A stretch of DNA of 64,000 nt, taken from the NCBI RefSeq assembly GCF_000276665.1, contig NW_004955404.1, positions 35,424,025 to 35,488,024 of the forward strand. The letters are read 5' to 3'. Shown in pieces: positions 45,743 through 58,499 of this stretch (positions are counted from its first letter, which is position 1; the number at the start of each line of letters is the position of its first letter). The notes beneath the pieces are model-generated. The model did not search any database, was not told where the DNA came from, and worked only from the letters and a program-made list of their open reading frames with translations. The position numbers and the translations under genes were made by a program. Origin of the DNA: Chinchilla lanigera. Taxonomy: Eukaryota > Chordata > Mammalia > Rodentia > Chinchillidae.

Positions 45743-48700
45743 CTTTATTTAGTATCTTACACATAAAAGGTGAGTAACAGAGATTTTGGAAGATTGATGT
45801 CTTTCAAGCTCCCAGCATCCAATCGATTATCATTAGATCATAGGATTCCAGAAAAGGAAGAGAATATCCTTGTTGTAAATGCAGCTCTAAGAACCCCCAC
45901 AAAGAAGGGACGGACTCATACAGAAATGAGAGGACCAGGAGAGCTCTGGGAGCCAAGTGAAATGGGCTAAGCTTTCTGCTCAGGTTGACCAACAAACCTG
46001 GAAATCAAACATTTTCAAACTGGAAAATAGCTTTGGGTCTTTTCTGAGAGATTACAAGATAAGATGGAAGAAAACTTGGTGAAGAGGAAAACAATTTGAA
46101 GGTGTGTCATTAATGCAAGGTTAAAATAGTGGAAAATTGTATGAAAGTAATTGCAGGAAAATGCAAAAATGCAAAAGAACTGCATAATTGATGGAAAGTA
46201 GCTGAGTTTGCTCATGAACACTGATGAGGAAGAAAAAGTAATCCACGATGAAAGTACAGATAACTAAGTGAATAGTTACGTCATGTACTCAGTGGGGGAG
46301 TAAATAAATATCCCACAGGTGTATTTTGAACATATTTTGGTCAAAAAATTATGCTACAGTTATTAGGGAATATATTGTCTTCCATTTACTATTTTCTCAC
46401 CCAAAATTAATGCAAGTTTTATTTTGTTCAGAAATTTAGATTACCTAGCAACCCATTCAAAATTTAAGATTAAAAACTACTGTTGTCCATATAAAAATCA
46501 ATTTGTAATTTAAGTAATTATTATATGTATTAATTTACAGAAAATTCCTATGCAGGAATGGCAAGATCAGGAAGTTCAAAAGTATAAGTTAACATCAAAA
46601 TAACTAATTACTAATACTACACTTTCTTATCTGTAACATGCTGATTTTATATTAATCCTTGAAAGTTGCGGGTTGGAATAATTGATTTCCTGTATATGCA
46701 TTTAATTGCAATATTTGCTACCACAGTATTGAGCTGAATATTAAATTGGCATTTTGCAAAACCTTTCATTTGCAGATTGTAGGCTTTTAAATTCTGTGCT
46801 CCCATCTGTCAGCTTCAAATCCATCCAGTCTATATCCTTTTTAAGTGGTGTTAACACAACTTCATTACATAGCCATGTATAGTATACAAATGTTAATTAT
46901 GTATTTGACCTTGTTAATAACATGGCAATGTTACAATTTTGATTTGCTTTAAAAAACTATAGATAAGAAAAATTATATAAAAGGATATAGAACAGAATCA
47001 TTAATGCAATTGTTGTAAACCTATCTAAATACATAACATAAAACGTTTCTAGCATGTTACTAATTTACTTTGCTTATTTTTTGGAGAAGCAATAACATTC
47101 ATGATACCTTGTTAATTTTTAAAAATAATTTCACATACTATCATTCTTCTGTGCTAATTAAGGAAAAATGTAATATAATAACATGGTGTTGTTTCAAGAT
47201 ACTTCTGAAATAATTTAATGTGTTTTACTAAGTAGAATTAATTTCTAATGTATTGCTTTTATACAGAGAAGAGTAAGCACAATACTTTGAAATCCATTAT
47301 CATGGTTGAATCTTAATATTAAAATACAGTGGTCAATACATTCTTCACACTTCTAGATTTATGCTATTTATCTGTCTTGTCATATAATGATATGATAAAG
47401 TAGGCAAGAAGAAGGGAGAGAGATTAGAAACTAGTACACAGCAATTATGCTACTAAGAAAATAATCAACTGATCAACTGAAATAGATTCACTAGTGTTTT
47501 ATGTGCCAAGTTCTCCTAACAAGATCACATTTTCAGAAAATCAAATCTCCATATATATGGTAAAAACTGGTTTTATTGTAGTCACTAACCTCCAGCTTTT
47601 CAGAATGACCAACTCAAGTAAAAAGCAAATACATAAAAAGTATTCAAGAGAATCAGTTGTCTGCAACAGGAGAAATAGCACTAACACAGACAAAAACAAT
47701 ATTCCAGTGAAATATCAAGAGAGAACAAATTACTGGCAGAGCATAAACTGCATAAAAGGAGCAATTATTCTCATGAATATTTATGTCCTTTTGTTCCATA
47801 TGCAAGCACATTTCAGCAAGAGCTTCTTGAGCCTTCTTGGCATGGTAAGTAGCAGTTCAAGGTGGGTCCTGAGAAGAAACTCTAAACAGTGCACGTGGCA
47901 CTGAGGAAAAAGAATGGCTGAGGAAGGGAGATATATTTCTCCTGTGTTGCAAGTATTGGTGTGTAGTGTCCTCTGATAATGCGATTTGAGGCAGGATAAT
48001 GCACGGTACCTGGCGTACTCCTGGTTTCCAGGAAAAGGTGCATAAACTGGGACTGACAAGAGCCCCAGGTGAGCTGGTGTCAGTGGCACAATCCTCACAC
48101 TCAGGGTCAAGAGTTCGGCTAGAAATATATTTATAGTAAATTGTAAAATAATTTACAGCATCTTCTTGAAGGTGACTTGCTTTCAATACTGCTGTGCATT
48201 GCAGCAAGCAGTTAGTGAGAGATTAAATAATACAAACCTACAAAAAAGTGATTCTGAAGAATAACTATAGAAATAAGCAATACTTGTGTTTAAATTTTTT
48301 TATATTATGACAATTTGTTAATTAGAAAATTGTTTTCCTATTTTTGTTTACATTGCAGTAAAGAAAAAGGTAGGGTTCTCTATTTTTATATGAATTTTAT
48401 TAGTTTTTGTGATCTGAAGAGACTTCCTAATTCAAAAATGCTTTTATTAAAGGTCATATTCACTTATAAAATTATTTCATAGTATTTTGATGTTTATATA
48501 CAAGATATCTCCTCAAATTTCGGATTTTTTAAGTATGTGCTATCAATGAGCATGAGCTATTCATATTTTTAAGTCTTCATTATACAACTTTAGAAATAAT
48601 GTCAATATACCTTAGAAGTTTGACAACCTGTATAGAAAAGTTCTAATTAATTGTAGAATAAATACAGGAATTGTGAATTTAAAGATTATTCATTCAACAA

Positions 48701-49824
48701 AGAGAAAGTTTTCCTATTAGGGACCAGTACTATAGTAGGTGTTGAGAATAGAATCATAAATATAAATCTAATTTTCCTTTTAGAATTTTTAAGTCAGCTT
48801 AATAAATAAATACATACAGTATATTCCTGATTTTGCTAAATTGGAGAAATATATGTAGGAAACAACTAGTGAAAACTGTCAGGGGTGTTAATGCCCTTAT
48901 GTGGGTCAGGTAAGATATTCTCTGGTTATTGCAGGTAAAATAGTTAAGCAATTTTTAAAAAACGCTTTACTAATATAACTCTGTAAAGTTGCTGCATTAC
49001 AAGCATACCTCTGTACAGGATATGGGAATTAGACAAGTGCAATAATTCACATGTAAGAATTTGAATTATCAAAATACTATGTAAAAATATCTGGTATAAC
49101 ATTTGCATGTGATTCTGAATCTGTATAGTTGACATTTTACTTTAGACTATTGCGAAAACATTGTGTTTTTAAATGAAAGTGTTTGAATAAAATTCTGTAT
49201 TTTTATTTTTTAAAAGTATAGATAAGTATGTAGAATTTTTTTGCATAAATTTTGCAAGCATTCCAAGAAGCTAGACATTACTTAGGCTTAGTAATGGACA
49301 ACAAATTTGGAAGAATTACCGTAAAAATGATTTGCTCTATTAATAGTGGACCAAGAGCCTATCATGTTCTAATACTCCCAAATGTTCGTTCATTTAATAC
49401 TCAGGTTATTAACTGGAATATGAACTGGATCAAGGAGTATGTTGAAAATTCTGCAATAGAATAATTGTTTTTGGCCTTGGAATTGCTGTTACAAAAAGGT
49501 TATGAACATGTAATTCTGGAACTGGAAAAATAAAAAAAAAGAAAAATAAACAATGAAGCGATCTACAAAGGTATAGATAAGAGACTGTTAAGAAATACAG
49601 AAGACATGCCTGCCATAACTTAGGTGAGCTGTGGGTACTATAGAGCCTTCTGGCCTCAATTTATAATAAATCAAAACAAACAAACATATACCTGTACTTC
49701 TACCTACACACATATAATATTCATATATACTTCCCATATATACTTACTATACTTTCCACTATGAGGGCATTTTAAATTGTATTTTTGCTTTTTATTACCC
49801 AAAAATCTCTAAAGTAAAGACAAA
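45743..49824. other. Unique DNA; possible conserved element 46640-47060
   Basis: Four kilobases without recognisable transposons. A 136-codon frame (47494-47904) and overlapping minus frames have no recognisable domain, and I found no exon structure. 46640-47060 has the look of conserved non-coding DNA. Confidence 0.4.
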
Positions 49825-50000
49825 GGCCAGACAGAATTAGAAGCTCTGGATTCTAGACCTTTCCATTTTATCACTGGATTTATGTTCCTAATAAGATTAC
49901 CTAATATCTTTAAACCTTCTCAGTGGTGTATTAAATAATTACTAACTGACTTGCCTAATCTCACAGGCTTTCCTGAAATTTCTTTGTAAACTGGGAATCA
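49825..50000 (+). mobile_element. Possible MIR SINE
   Basis: AGAAGCTCTGGATTCTAGAC, TTTAAACCTTCTCAGTGGTG and TTTGTAAACTGGGAATC loosely follow MIR. Weak. Confidence 0.35.
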
Positions 50001-50421
50001 AAAATCCCCCCAGAATTGTGTGTGCAGATGATCTTGGGCTCTTAAAACCTTATAGCTCCTTGGTATGGTAGGGATACTATGGATTAGAAAATATTATATC
50101 AGCTTAAATGTGCCTTACCTCAACAAATTAACTTAATGTCTGTAGTTCTTGCTCATTGCACTTTAGGAAAGAGCATAAAAGGTGTTAATTTTATTTACTT
50201 TTTTCTTTTTCACAGCATTCCACACATGACAGAAATTTATGTAAAGGGGAAAAGTTGCCCCTTGGTGCTCTCCACTGCTTTGTTTTCTTAAATGATTTAG
50301 TTTGTACATGATTTACAAAATAAAACAAAATTGCATATAAAGATGTAAATGTATTATTCTTTATCATATGATCAATCATAAAAGTTAGTTTAGATTATAG
50401 TGATACAAAATATTTAACTTT

Positions 50422-50602
50422 GGGCCAGGCGTGGTGGTGCACACCTGTAATCCCAGCACTCGGGAGGCTGAGGCAGGAGGATTGTTGCAAGTCGAGAGCA
50501 GCCTGGGCTACAAAGTGAGCTCAAGGCCAGCTATGAACTACATAGTGAGACCACGTCTCAAAAAGACAAAAAACAAAAAAAAAACAACAAAAAAAACAAA
50601 AC
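50422..50602 (+). mobile_element. B1 SINE with internal tandem duplication, sense
   Basis: GGCCAGGCGTGGTGGTGCAC, CTGTAATCCCAGCACTCGGG and AGGCTGAGGCAGGAGGATTG are followed by two related units (AGCCTGGGCTACAAAGTGAG, then AGCTATGAACTACATAGTGA), the ~29-bp duplication of rodent B1. Long A-rich tail. Short TSD TAACTTT at 50415-50421 and 50603-50609. The 117-codon frame starting MVVHTCNPSTREAEAGG is SINE translation. Confidence 0.95.
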
Positions 50603-50609
50603 TAACTTT

Positions 50610-51807
50610 ATTTTCAGTGTCCTTGTTGCAGGAAATGCTAAGCTCATTCATACCACTAAATGATAGAAATCACCATATAATAGAGAGCCAGCTTTTTTTG
50701 TTAAACATGAAAGTAAAAAAGAACTGTTATAGAGAAGTTCCTAAAAAGTCATATTTCTTGAAAGATTTAAAGTTAAAAACATAACAAATTTTAAGGATTT
50801 GTCAAAATATCATTGACACTGGATTCTGGAAAGATGGAAGCTCAAAAATCTACGTACTGTGATCAAAAAATAAGGGAATGCTTAATTTTTAAAAAAATTA
50901 TTGTAATAAAAGACCCATGGTCATGAATCGCTCTCAAAATACCCCCATCATTTCAAACCCACTTATCCAGTTATTCTTACCCCTTTAGGAAGCATTTCTG
51001 CAAGGCTTTTCATGGATATCTCCAGTTACACTGTCCTGGTCTCTTCATGTTCTGAATTTATCCAAAAGATTGACTTTTTGTAATCATTTTGAATTTGAAG
51101 AAGATCCAGAGATTGAAGGTGACCAGATTCAGTGAATTAGGTGGTTCAGTACAATTGTGATGCTTTTATTTGACAGAAATTGCAATCAAAGTTTGATCAA
51201 CCTGAGTTGATCAGAACATATAGTAGTTATTTAAATTTAAAAATGTATTACAGGGTAGGCATACTGCCATTAATCCCCATTGAAAAACTCAAAAGATTCC
51301 CCTTCATTTCTCATACATTTATCTAAAATTCTTGACAACTACCTTTATTGAAATATGTTTTTAAAATTTAAATATTCACTTTATTTTTCAATCGCCCCTT
51401 CTATCTCCCCTCCTAAACAAACAATTGTACCAGCAGAATCTGTCTGATGAAAGATATTGGAACTCTAGAGTCTCTTGAAGGCTTGAAATGTTTAGAGGAA
51501 TAACTGGATGGAAAATCATGATTGATTCTGGTTAATACATCCCCTAGCAGTATAGCATCTACCCATTCTGTTCGCTCAGTTCCATGTCAGGCAGCTATGC
51601 AAATGAACTGGAGCAGCTTATGCATAATTTGCAGGCCCAAATTCTCTCCACTTCTGAATTCTGTTTTCTGATCATGGATTGCAGATTTCAACCACAGAGA
51701 CAGACACGAATGTGATCAGACATTGTTTTTACAGTTGCTCTCAACATTGAAAAACCCTCTTCCTTCACCTGAAGTGAATCCCAGTAGTAACAGACCTGCC
51801 TACTTGC
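50610..51807. other. Unique AT-rich DNA
   Basis: No gene or repeat recognised. Confidence 0.4.
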
Positions 51808-51895
51808 TTTTCCCCCTCCTCTCCTTTTCCTTCTCCTCCTCTTCCTCCTCCTCCTCCTCTTCTTCTTCCTCTTTTTCTTCTTCATTTTTAACTTT
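51808..51895. repeat. CCT/CTT polypyrimidine tract
   Basis: CTCCTCCTCTTCCTCC-type sequence grading into CTTCTT. Pure pyrimidine on the + strand for most of its length. The Lys/Arg-rich minus frame at 51688-51969 is repeat translation. Confidence 0.95.
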
Positions 51896-52116
51896 TCCTT
51901 CATTTTTAGGAAGAAAAACATAATAAGACATTTTAAATTGCAGTTAGAAAGTGATCGCACATGCCTCATAAAATATGTAGGCTAAGAAAAAGCCTAAGTG
52001 TACATTAACCATGTTGCACACCAATTTTTGACACAAAGATAGCCATGGATATTAATAACAACAATAATAAACAAAATAATAACAATATAAAACCTGAAGA
52101 AAGTGAGGAATTTGAT

Positions 52117-52160
52117 ATTCTAATTTACTAAGTGATTATACTCACTTAGTAAATTGGAAT
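52117..52160. repeat. 44-bp hairpin, 19-bp arms
   Basis: 52117-52135 pairs with 52142-52160 around a 6-base loop, with one T-G exception. The core AATTTACTAAGTG / CACTTAGTAAATT is perfect. Confidence 0.9.
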
Positions 52161-52924
52161 TTCCAATAACAATAAATCACAAATAAGTCAAAGAAACAGG
52201 AAAGTCTATCCACTACAAAGAAAAAAAATGAAAATCTTCTGAAAATTATTTTATTTTGTTGGGGAAACAATATATGAAGGTGCAACTTTATGAATTAAAT
52301 TAAACTAAGCAAGTATGAATTCAAATTTATAGGATGTTAAAACTTGAGGGTTAAATGGAGAGCCTAGGAAAATACTTGTATAATATACAAAAATGAGAAA
52401 TTTAAATATCTAGCAAAAAATCAACTTAGCACAACATAAGGTAGTAATTAATGATACAAAGGCTATAGTAGTTATAAGGCATATTGAAAATGCATAGAAA
52501 GATGTCAAAAGTAAGACTTTACTTGTCAATAATTATTTTAAACGGGCTAAACTTAAATTAAATGACAGAGCATGGGAGAACAGAAAAACACACATGATCC
52601 AACTATATGCTATTATTATTAGATTCAAAGTCACAAATAGACTGGAGATGAAAAGATGGAGAGAAAACATGTTCCACCCAAACAGTGAGCTGGAGACAGC
52701 AGGGATACCTGCACAGATATCAGACAGTACAGACTTTCAGTAAAAGAAGTTTATGAAGAACAATGTATTATACTATTAGTAAAATTTTAATATAGCAGAA
52801 ATATGTAAAAGATGAATGCTTAAGCCCTAATAACTGACTAAAATATTTGAAACAAAACTCAGAATTGAAGGAAATAATTGATAGTTCTAAATAATAAAGA
52901 CTTCAGTACTTCATTTTTATTTTT

Positions 52925-53088
52925 AATTTTTCTATTTTTGGTGGGTTTTTATGCAGATAGAGTCTTATATGTAGTTCAGGCTAGCTTGAATTCACTGTGC
53001 TACTCAAGCTGATTTCAAATTCACCAAAATCCTCCTGGATCAATGCTCCAGGTACTGGAATTACAGATGTGCACCACATACCCTGTTC
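52925..53088 (-). mobile_element. B1 SINE, diverged, antisense, in L1
   Basis: TAGTTCAGGCTAGCTTGAAT, TCAAGCTGATTTCAAATTCA and GGAATTACAGATGTGCACCA follow the antisense B1 order. L1 sequence flanks both sides. Confidence 0.75.
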
Positions 53089-53837
53089 TGTAATTAAATT
53101 TTAATACTGTATAAAATAACCAGACAGATCAGTAAGTGAATGTATGATTGAACAGCACAATATAGCAACTAAACAGCTGCATGCAGAATACAGTACCACA
53201 AAGAACAAACTTATTTTCAAGTGTACATGGGGTATCTTCCAGGATATAGCATTTGTGAAGCCACAAATTAAGTCTTAGTAACTCTTAATGTTAGATAGCA
53301 CACAAAGTATTTTCCCCAACTACAAAAGGGTAAAGCTAGACATTAATAACAAACAAAACTGGAAAAGGAAATTTCTATAAATTAAGCCACATACTCTTGA
53401 AAATCAATGGACCAAAGAAGAAATCGTAAAGGAAATTAGAAATCACTTAGAGATGAATGAAAATGAAAACTCTAAAACACAGAGTGTAGTGAAAACAGTC
53501 CTGGGATGAGAATGTATAGGTATAAATGTTTTCATTAAAATACAGAAAATCCAGAAAAATACCAAGTCAACAAGCTTTTTTAAGAAATTAGGAGCAAATC
53601 CAAGTTATTAGAGAAAAAGAAGTAAATATTGGGGCACAAATCAGTACATCAATAACATCTAGTATAGAAAAACAAGAGTTTTTACTGATCAATGATGCTA
53701 ATATTGTTTTCTGGAGAAAGTTAAGAACTTTGAGCATGGATGTCCAAATAATCAACAAATTACTAGCAATCTTTCAGCAACATGCTAAAAGAATTACACA
53801 GCATGAACATGTTCTTGTCCCTGCCTTGCAATATTTT

Positions 53838-54130
53838 ACACTGAGGAAAACTTTGAGGCTTGTTGTTTCATAAAGAAAGAGTTTCATTTTGACTTATCTT
53901 TCTGGAGATGCAAAGTTGGCAGGCCACATGTGATGATGGGTTTCCTGATGGTTGTGTCCTCTGAGGTAGACCAGGGTATCAAATGGCAAGTCAGAGGGAC
54001 CATCTGTGTATGTGTTCAGATTCATTTCTTTGCATCTTATAAATCCATGTGGATTAAATCATGGGGTCTCTCTGTTTTGACTCTAACCTCTGTACAAAGG
54101 CATCACATCTGAACAACATAGATTGAGTTT
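53838..54130 (-). mobile_element. MaLR-like LTR fragment, antisense, in L1
   Basis: AAAGAGTTTCATTTTGACTT, GATGGTTGTGTCCTCTGAGG, ATAAATCCATGTGGATTAAA and a TCATGGGGTCTCTCTGTTTT stretch resemble an antisense MaLR LTR. L1 ORF2 similarity stops before it and resumes near 54220. Confidence 0.5.
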
Positions 54131-55810
54131 TTAACTTCTTAGTCCTTCACAATAGGGATTAATGTTCAACACATGAAAGCTAAAGGATTCTCAAACCATA
54201 TCCAAACATAGTATATACTATATTAACAAAATAAAAAAAAAACCCAGACATCTATTTCAGTTGATGCAGGTAAAGCACTTTAAAATTTCAACATTTTGAT
54301 GATAAAAATTCAATAAATTTATAATAGAACAAAAACAAATCAGTGTGAAAAAATTATGTACACAAAATCCACAGTGAGCACCATACTCAGTGGTGAAAGA
54401 CTAAACAAATACTTTCCTCTAAGGTGAAGAATAAGATAAGGGTGTCTGCTTTCATTTCTTTCTCTTCAGCATAGTTCTAGAAATTTTACCTCAAGCAAAT
54501 AGGTACAGAAAAAAATAAAAGATTTAAAATTTGGAAAGCAACAAGTTAAACTCTCTCTGCTTGCAGATAATACATTATTTTATGCAGAAAATTGTCAATA
54601 TTCTATGTCAGTATGTTATAATTGATAGATCAAGAGGGTACAAACAAAATGGCAACACAAAGTCAATATACAAAAATCAGTTGCAGTTCTGTATACTAAT
54701 AATGAACAACCTCAAATGGAAATTCAACAAAGCATTTGTATTTTCAGCAGAACACAAAGAATAAAATGCTTGGGATTTATCCGAGAAGATGACTAACTTG
54801 TACAACAAACCTATAGAACACTAAAGAAAATGTAAATAAGTGGAAGCAGTTCTCATGTTCAGGGATTAGAAGGCTGACACTGTTAAAATATCAGTTCTAC
54901 TCAAAGCAAACTACAGATTCAGAGCAATTTCCATCAAAAATCTCGATGATAGGTTTTTGAAGAAATTGAAAACTTCACCTTACTACTCCAAAAGATTCTC
55001 AAGGGAAGATTTTCAATAGCCAAAAACTATTTTAAATGAAAAAAAAAAAAGTTGTACGACTCACACTTTCTCTATTTGAAATTGTACTCCAGAAATAGTC
55101 ATCAAAATACTATGGTGCTTATATAATGACCACTTTTATTGGTCAACTGAATGTAATGCAGTCTACAAGTAAAACTTCTAAATATTTTCAAATGATTTTT
55201 GACAAAAATGTTGAGAACACTCAGTAGGGAAAAGGTAGTCCTTTCATCAAATGATACTTGGAAAACTGTATGTTCACACTTAAAAGAGTGAAGTTACACC
55301 TTTCCTTAATTATACATACAAAAATAACTCAAAGCAGATCAAAGCCTTACATGGACTCTGTAAAGCCCCACAACTCTTAAAAGAAAATATAAGGCAAAAG
55401 CTTCAGGACACTGGAATTAACAAGATTTCTTGGATAAGAGAGCAAAGGTGCAGAGGACAAAACAAATAAAAACAAGCAAATTTGATTTGATGAAAATTTA
55501 CTTTTAAAGCATGTTGAAAATGTTAGGTACCAGAATAAAATGTTAACTGAAAAAAACTGAAATTTAAATATTTACAGGGTTAACATCCATAATAGCCAGA
55601 ATACTGGGAGAAGTCTAAAATCTCACCAAGGGAAAGGAAAAGTGTGAAGTTACTGTTTAATGGATATAGAATTTCAGTTTCACAACACAAAAGGAGTTAT
55701 GGAGGTGGGTTTTAGTGATGTTCTAGAACATTATGAATGTATTTAATACAAATGAACTATATATTTGAAAATCACTAAGATAATAAGTTTTATGTTTATT
55801 TTATCATGAG

Positions 55811-56824
55811 AAATTCAGGAAAAAGTCATTGACAGTATAAATAGGAAAGTTTATTGTTTGCATTTTGCTGTTATTTTAACTTAAAATTAACTAAAAATAT
55901 TCACTTTACAAAGCTTTACCAGAAATTTCTTGAGTTTTGCAATGAACAAAATTTAAAAGGAAAAGTAGATTTGCTGTGAAAGTAAATTGACTAAATATTT
56001 ACTGGAATGATTAAGAAATATGTAGAATGAATTCTAAAGAAATTCAAGACTACCTATTTTAAGAAAAAGTTTTAAAATTACATTAAAAATAAACCACATG
56101 TACTGACATTGTCCGTGCAGTATGGAAATTTAGCTGTAATGCTTGTGGCCACTATTATCTTGTTTTCAAAGGATATTTAAGACTAGCAGAAATGTTTCTA
56201 ATTCTACAGGGCTAAAAGAGGTAAAATATAAACTATTTGTAATGTTGAAATGTTTCTATATACAACATGAGAAATCAAAACAAATATATCAACATAATAA
56301 TAAAACAGCTTAAGTGATAGTATATGCAATGAGTAATTTAAAATTCTTAACTACACTTTTAATATTTTTTAGATTTCCTGTATTTACTAATTCTGTTATA
56401 TGGAATGGTGTGCCTATTATATGCCTAAGAATGTGCTGGGCACTTCAGATAAAATTGCTACAGGGAACTAATTATATTGGTAAGACAGTTTATTATTACT
56501 AATAGTTAATGTACCATTAATTAAATATTATATCAAAATTCTCTTTGGATATGACTAAAAAGCTGGTTAGTATTTCAAAGGTATGTGCATGTATTATCAT
56601 TATGTTTTCTGTGTGAACTGAGTTAAATTCAATTAATTTTGACATAGTCTAATGCTTTTTAGCAGAATGACTGATGTAGAATACAGGGACTTTCCATTTG
56701 TAGAAGCTCTATTGCTATGGAAAAAAAAAACCCTGAAAACAATGCTAAAAATGTAGAGAAACTTTGTATTTAGAAATCAGCATGAGTGAAACAGATGTTT
56801 GGTGGTTTTAGTTTATTATCCTTT
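55811..56824. other. Unique AT-rich DNA
   Basis: No gene or repeat recognised. Confidence 0.4.
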
Positions 56825-56867
56825 GTTGTCATTTTTTTTTTTTTTTTTTTTTTTTTTTAGTTGTCAT
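56825..56867 (-). mobile_element. Poly-T insertion flanked by 8-bp TSD
   Basis: A T run ending in A (56833-56859) is bracketed by GTTGTCAT at 56825-56832 and 56860-56867. This fits a retrotransposition event that left only a poly-A tail, on the minus strand. Local slippage plus an 8-bp tandem duplication is the alternative. Confidence 0.6.
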
Positions 56868-57554
56868 AACCTGGAGTATGACCTTAAGAGAAGGTGAGAT
56901 TTAGCTGTTTATAAAACTCCAGTTTCATTATTTTGAAAAGTTAAGTTTTATGTTTTATGTAATAATGGACATATTTATTTAAATAAGGCTTCTTTTGTGA
57001 AACATATTTTAGTTCTGCACACTAATTTGAACCTAGCAATGCACACGTGTAAGATCCGTTATGCATTTCTTCTACTTGCCTCATTAGACTCAGCATTCAA
57101 AAGAGATCAATGACTGGGCTGAATTGACAAAATATGCATTTCCCCTTTTCCTGATGTGCTGGCTAAGACAGATAGAAAATACTGCTTTTGTGTTTTTCGT
57201 TCCTCTAAAGCATTTCAACTTTCATTTTGTGTAAGTGTTATCACATTCAACGACTTCAACACACTCTCCATTTCACTAGCAATCTGTTAGTGATCTGTGC
57301 CTTTCATCTCTCCACAGCTTTGTCCTAATGAAATCGTTATGGCTGAACTGCTGTTTTTCATCCGCCTTTATTCCATCTCTATATGATAATAATGATCTCA
57401 TTTTATTTTCAGAAATGCTGACATACAGCTATAGTTTTCAGTCATTATTTTTATGTTTCTTAAAAGAAAAGTAATTGATTCCCTAAATATTCAATTTTGT
57501 GTAGTTATTGAAGGTGAATACAAGACAGTAACCCTGCAATTATTCTGGAAGATC
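56868..57554. other. Unique DNA; possible conserved element 57040-57420
   Basis: Repeat-free. 57040-57420 contains CTCATTAGACTCAGCATTC, AATATGCATTTCCCC and CCTAATGAAATCG, in the style of enhancer-like conserved DNA. No exon seen. Confidence 0.35.
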
Positions 57555-57715
57555 ATAGAGTGGAGTAGTGAGGAGATGACTTTGGATTAATAAAATCTGG
57601 GTTCAAATCTCTTGCTATTTGGAGCTATCTGATTTTAGTAATTTTACTTAATCTCAGTAAACTTATATTCATGGGTTTACTATAAGCATTAAGCAAGAAA
57701 ATGCATATGAAAGAA
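57555..57715 (+). mobile_element. MIR SINE
   Basis: TGACTTTGGATTAATAAAAT, CTGGGTTCAAATCTCTTGCT, TAATTTTACTTAATCTCAGT and AGAAAATGCATATGAAAGAA follow the full MIR order. Confidence 0.7.
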
Positions 57716-57921
57716 CTATTTCAGCTCCCAGAACTTAGAAGCTAAGCCTAATTCCATATAAGAATAGAGAGCTTGCTTATAACCCATGGTCATTATTGAG
57801 GATGCAGGCAACCATACTTTTCTTTACTGTAGGTGAATGTATACATTTTTATGTCTTTATCTGCCAGTATCAACTTCTTGTTCCACCATCCTATCTAACA
57901 ATAAAAAAACTAAAAGAACTG

Positions 57922-58336
57922 TGTTATGGTTTATTTCTAGATATCCCCCCAAGACCTCATGTGATCGTAGGACTTTTGTGGAAGTGGTTGAATCTAGAGT
58001 GGATGCTGGGATTAAGGGTGTGTGATTAGTAAACTGATCCACCTAATTGGTTTGACAGAGTTCTGGCTATGATTAAGGGTGTGAATGGTACACCTGCCCT
58101 AGGGTGGGTAGCCCACATACAATATAAGGGAGGGAAAGAGCATCAGCTCCCTTGCTCGTTGCTTTTGCTATCTTTCAACACTATGAACTGTTACCTCTCT
58201 GCCATGAGCCACTCTGCTATGGAGCTAGCCCATAATGGACTGAAACTTCCTCAGCCTGGGAGCTACATAAACCTTTCTCCCTTTAACTTTGGGTGTTGGA
58301 TATCTTGTCTCAGTATGCAGAAAATTAACTAAAACA
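57922..58336 (+). mobile_element. MaLR-like solo LTR
   Basis: TGTTATGG start, TAACTAAAACA end. Flanks AACTG (57917-57921) and AGCTG (58337-58341) match at four of five bases. It shares the 'gatgctgggattaaggg', AATATAAGGGAGGGAAAGAG and ATGAACTGTTACC blocks with the LTRs at 9257 and 61013. The frames at 57796-58332 run into or lie within it. Confidence 0.85.
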
Positions 58337-58499
58337 AGCTGTTAATCTGTAAGTAATGATCATTACTAAACTTGAAAATATAATCGCATTGACAGAAAGA
58401 AGACTTTAAAACAGAGTTAATGTTATGCTAACTATAAGCTTGATGATGTGTTTTAAGGGTGGAGGCTACAGTATACTCAAACTCTTTTCATGTAAGTTT

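Larger units (their letters stand above)
52080..55810 (+). mobile_element. Old L1 ORF2 plus 3'UTR, sense
   Basis: Endonuclease-region similarity at about 52600-53400 (CAAGTGTACATGGGGTATCT, GAAATTAGAAATCACTTAGA), RT region at 54240-54780 (CTTGCAGATAATACATTATT, CAATATACAAAAATCAGTTG), C-terminal region to 55600 (GATTTTTGACAAAAATGTTG, GATTTCTTGGATAAGAG), and a 3'UTR ending near AGTTTTATGTTTATTTTA at 55786-55803. It is diverged, with no frame left. A B1 (52925) and an LTR (53838) interrupt it. Confidence 0.75.

Noticed and set aside
47494..47904. 136-codon open frame with a GTAAGT-like donor (CATGGTAAGTAG at about 47840)
   Set aside because: A lone donor-like motif is expected often by chance. 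No matching acceptor, promoter or family similarity was seen.
50431..50784. 117-codon frame starting MVVHTCNPSTREAEAGG
   Set aside because: A standard translation of a B1/7SL-derived SINE plus its A-tail.
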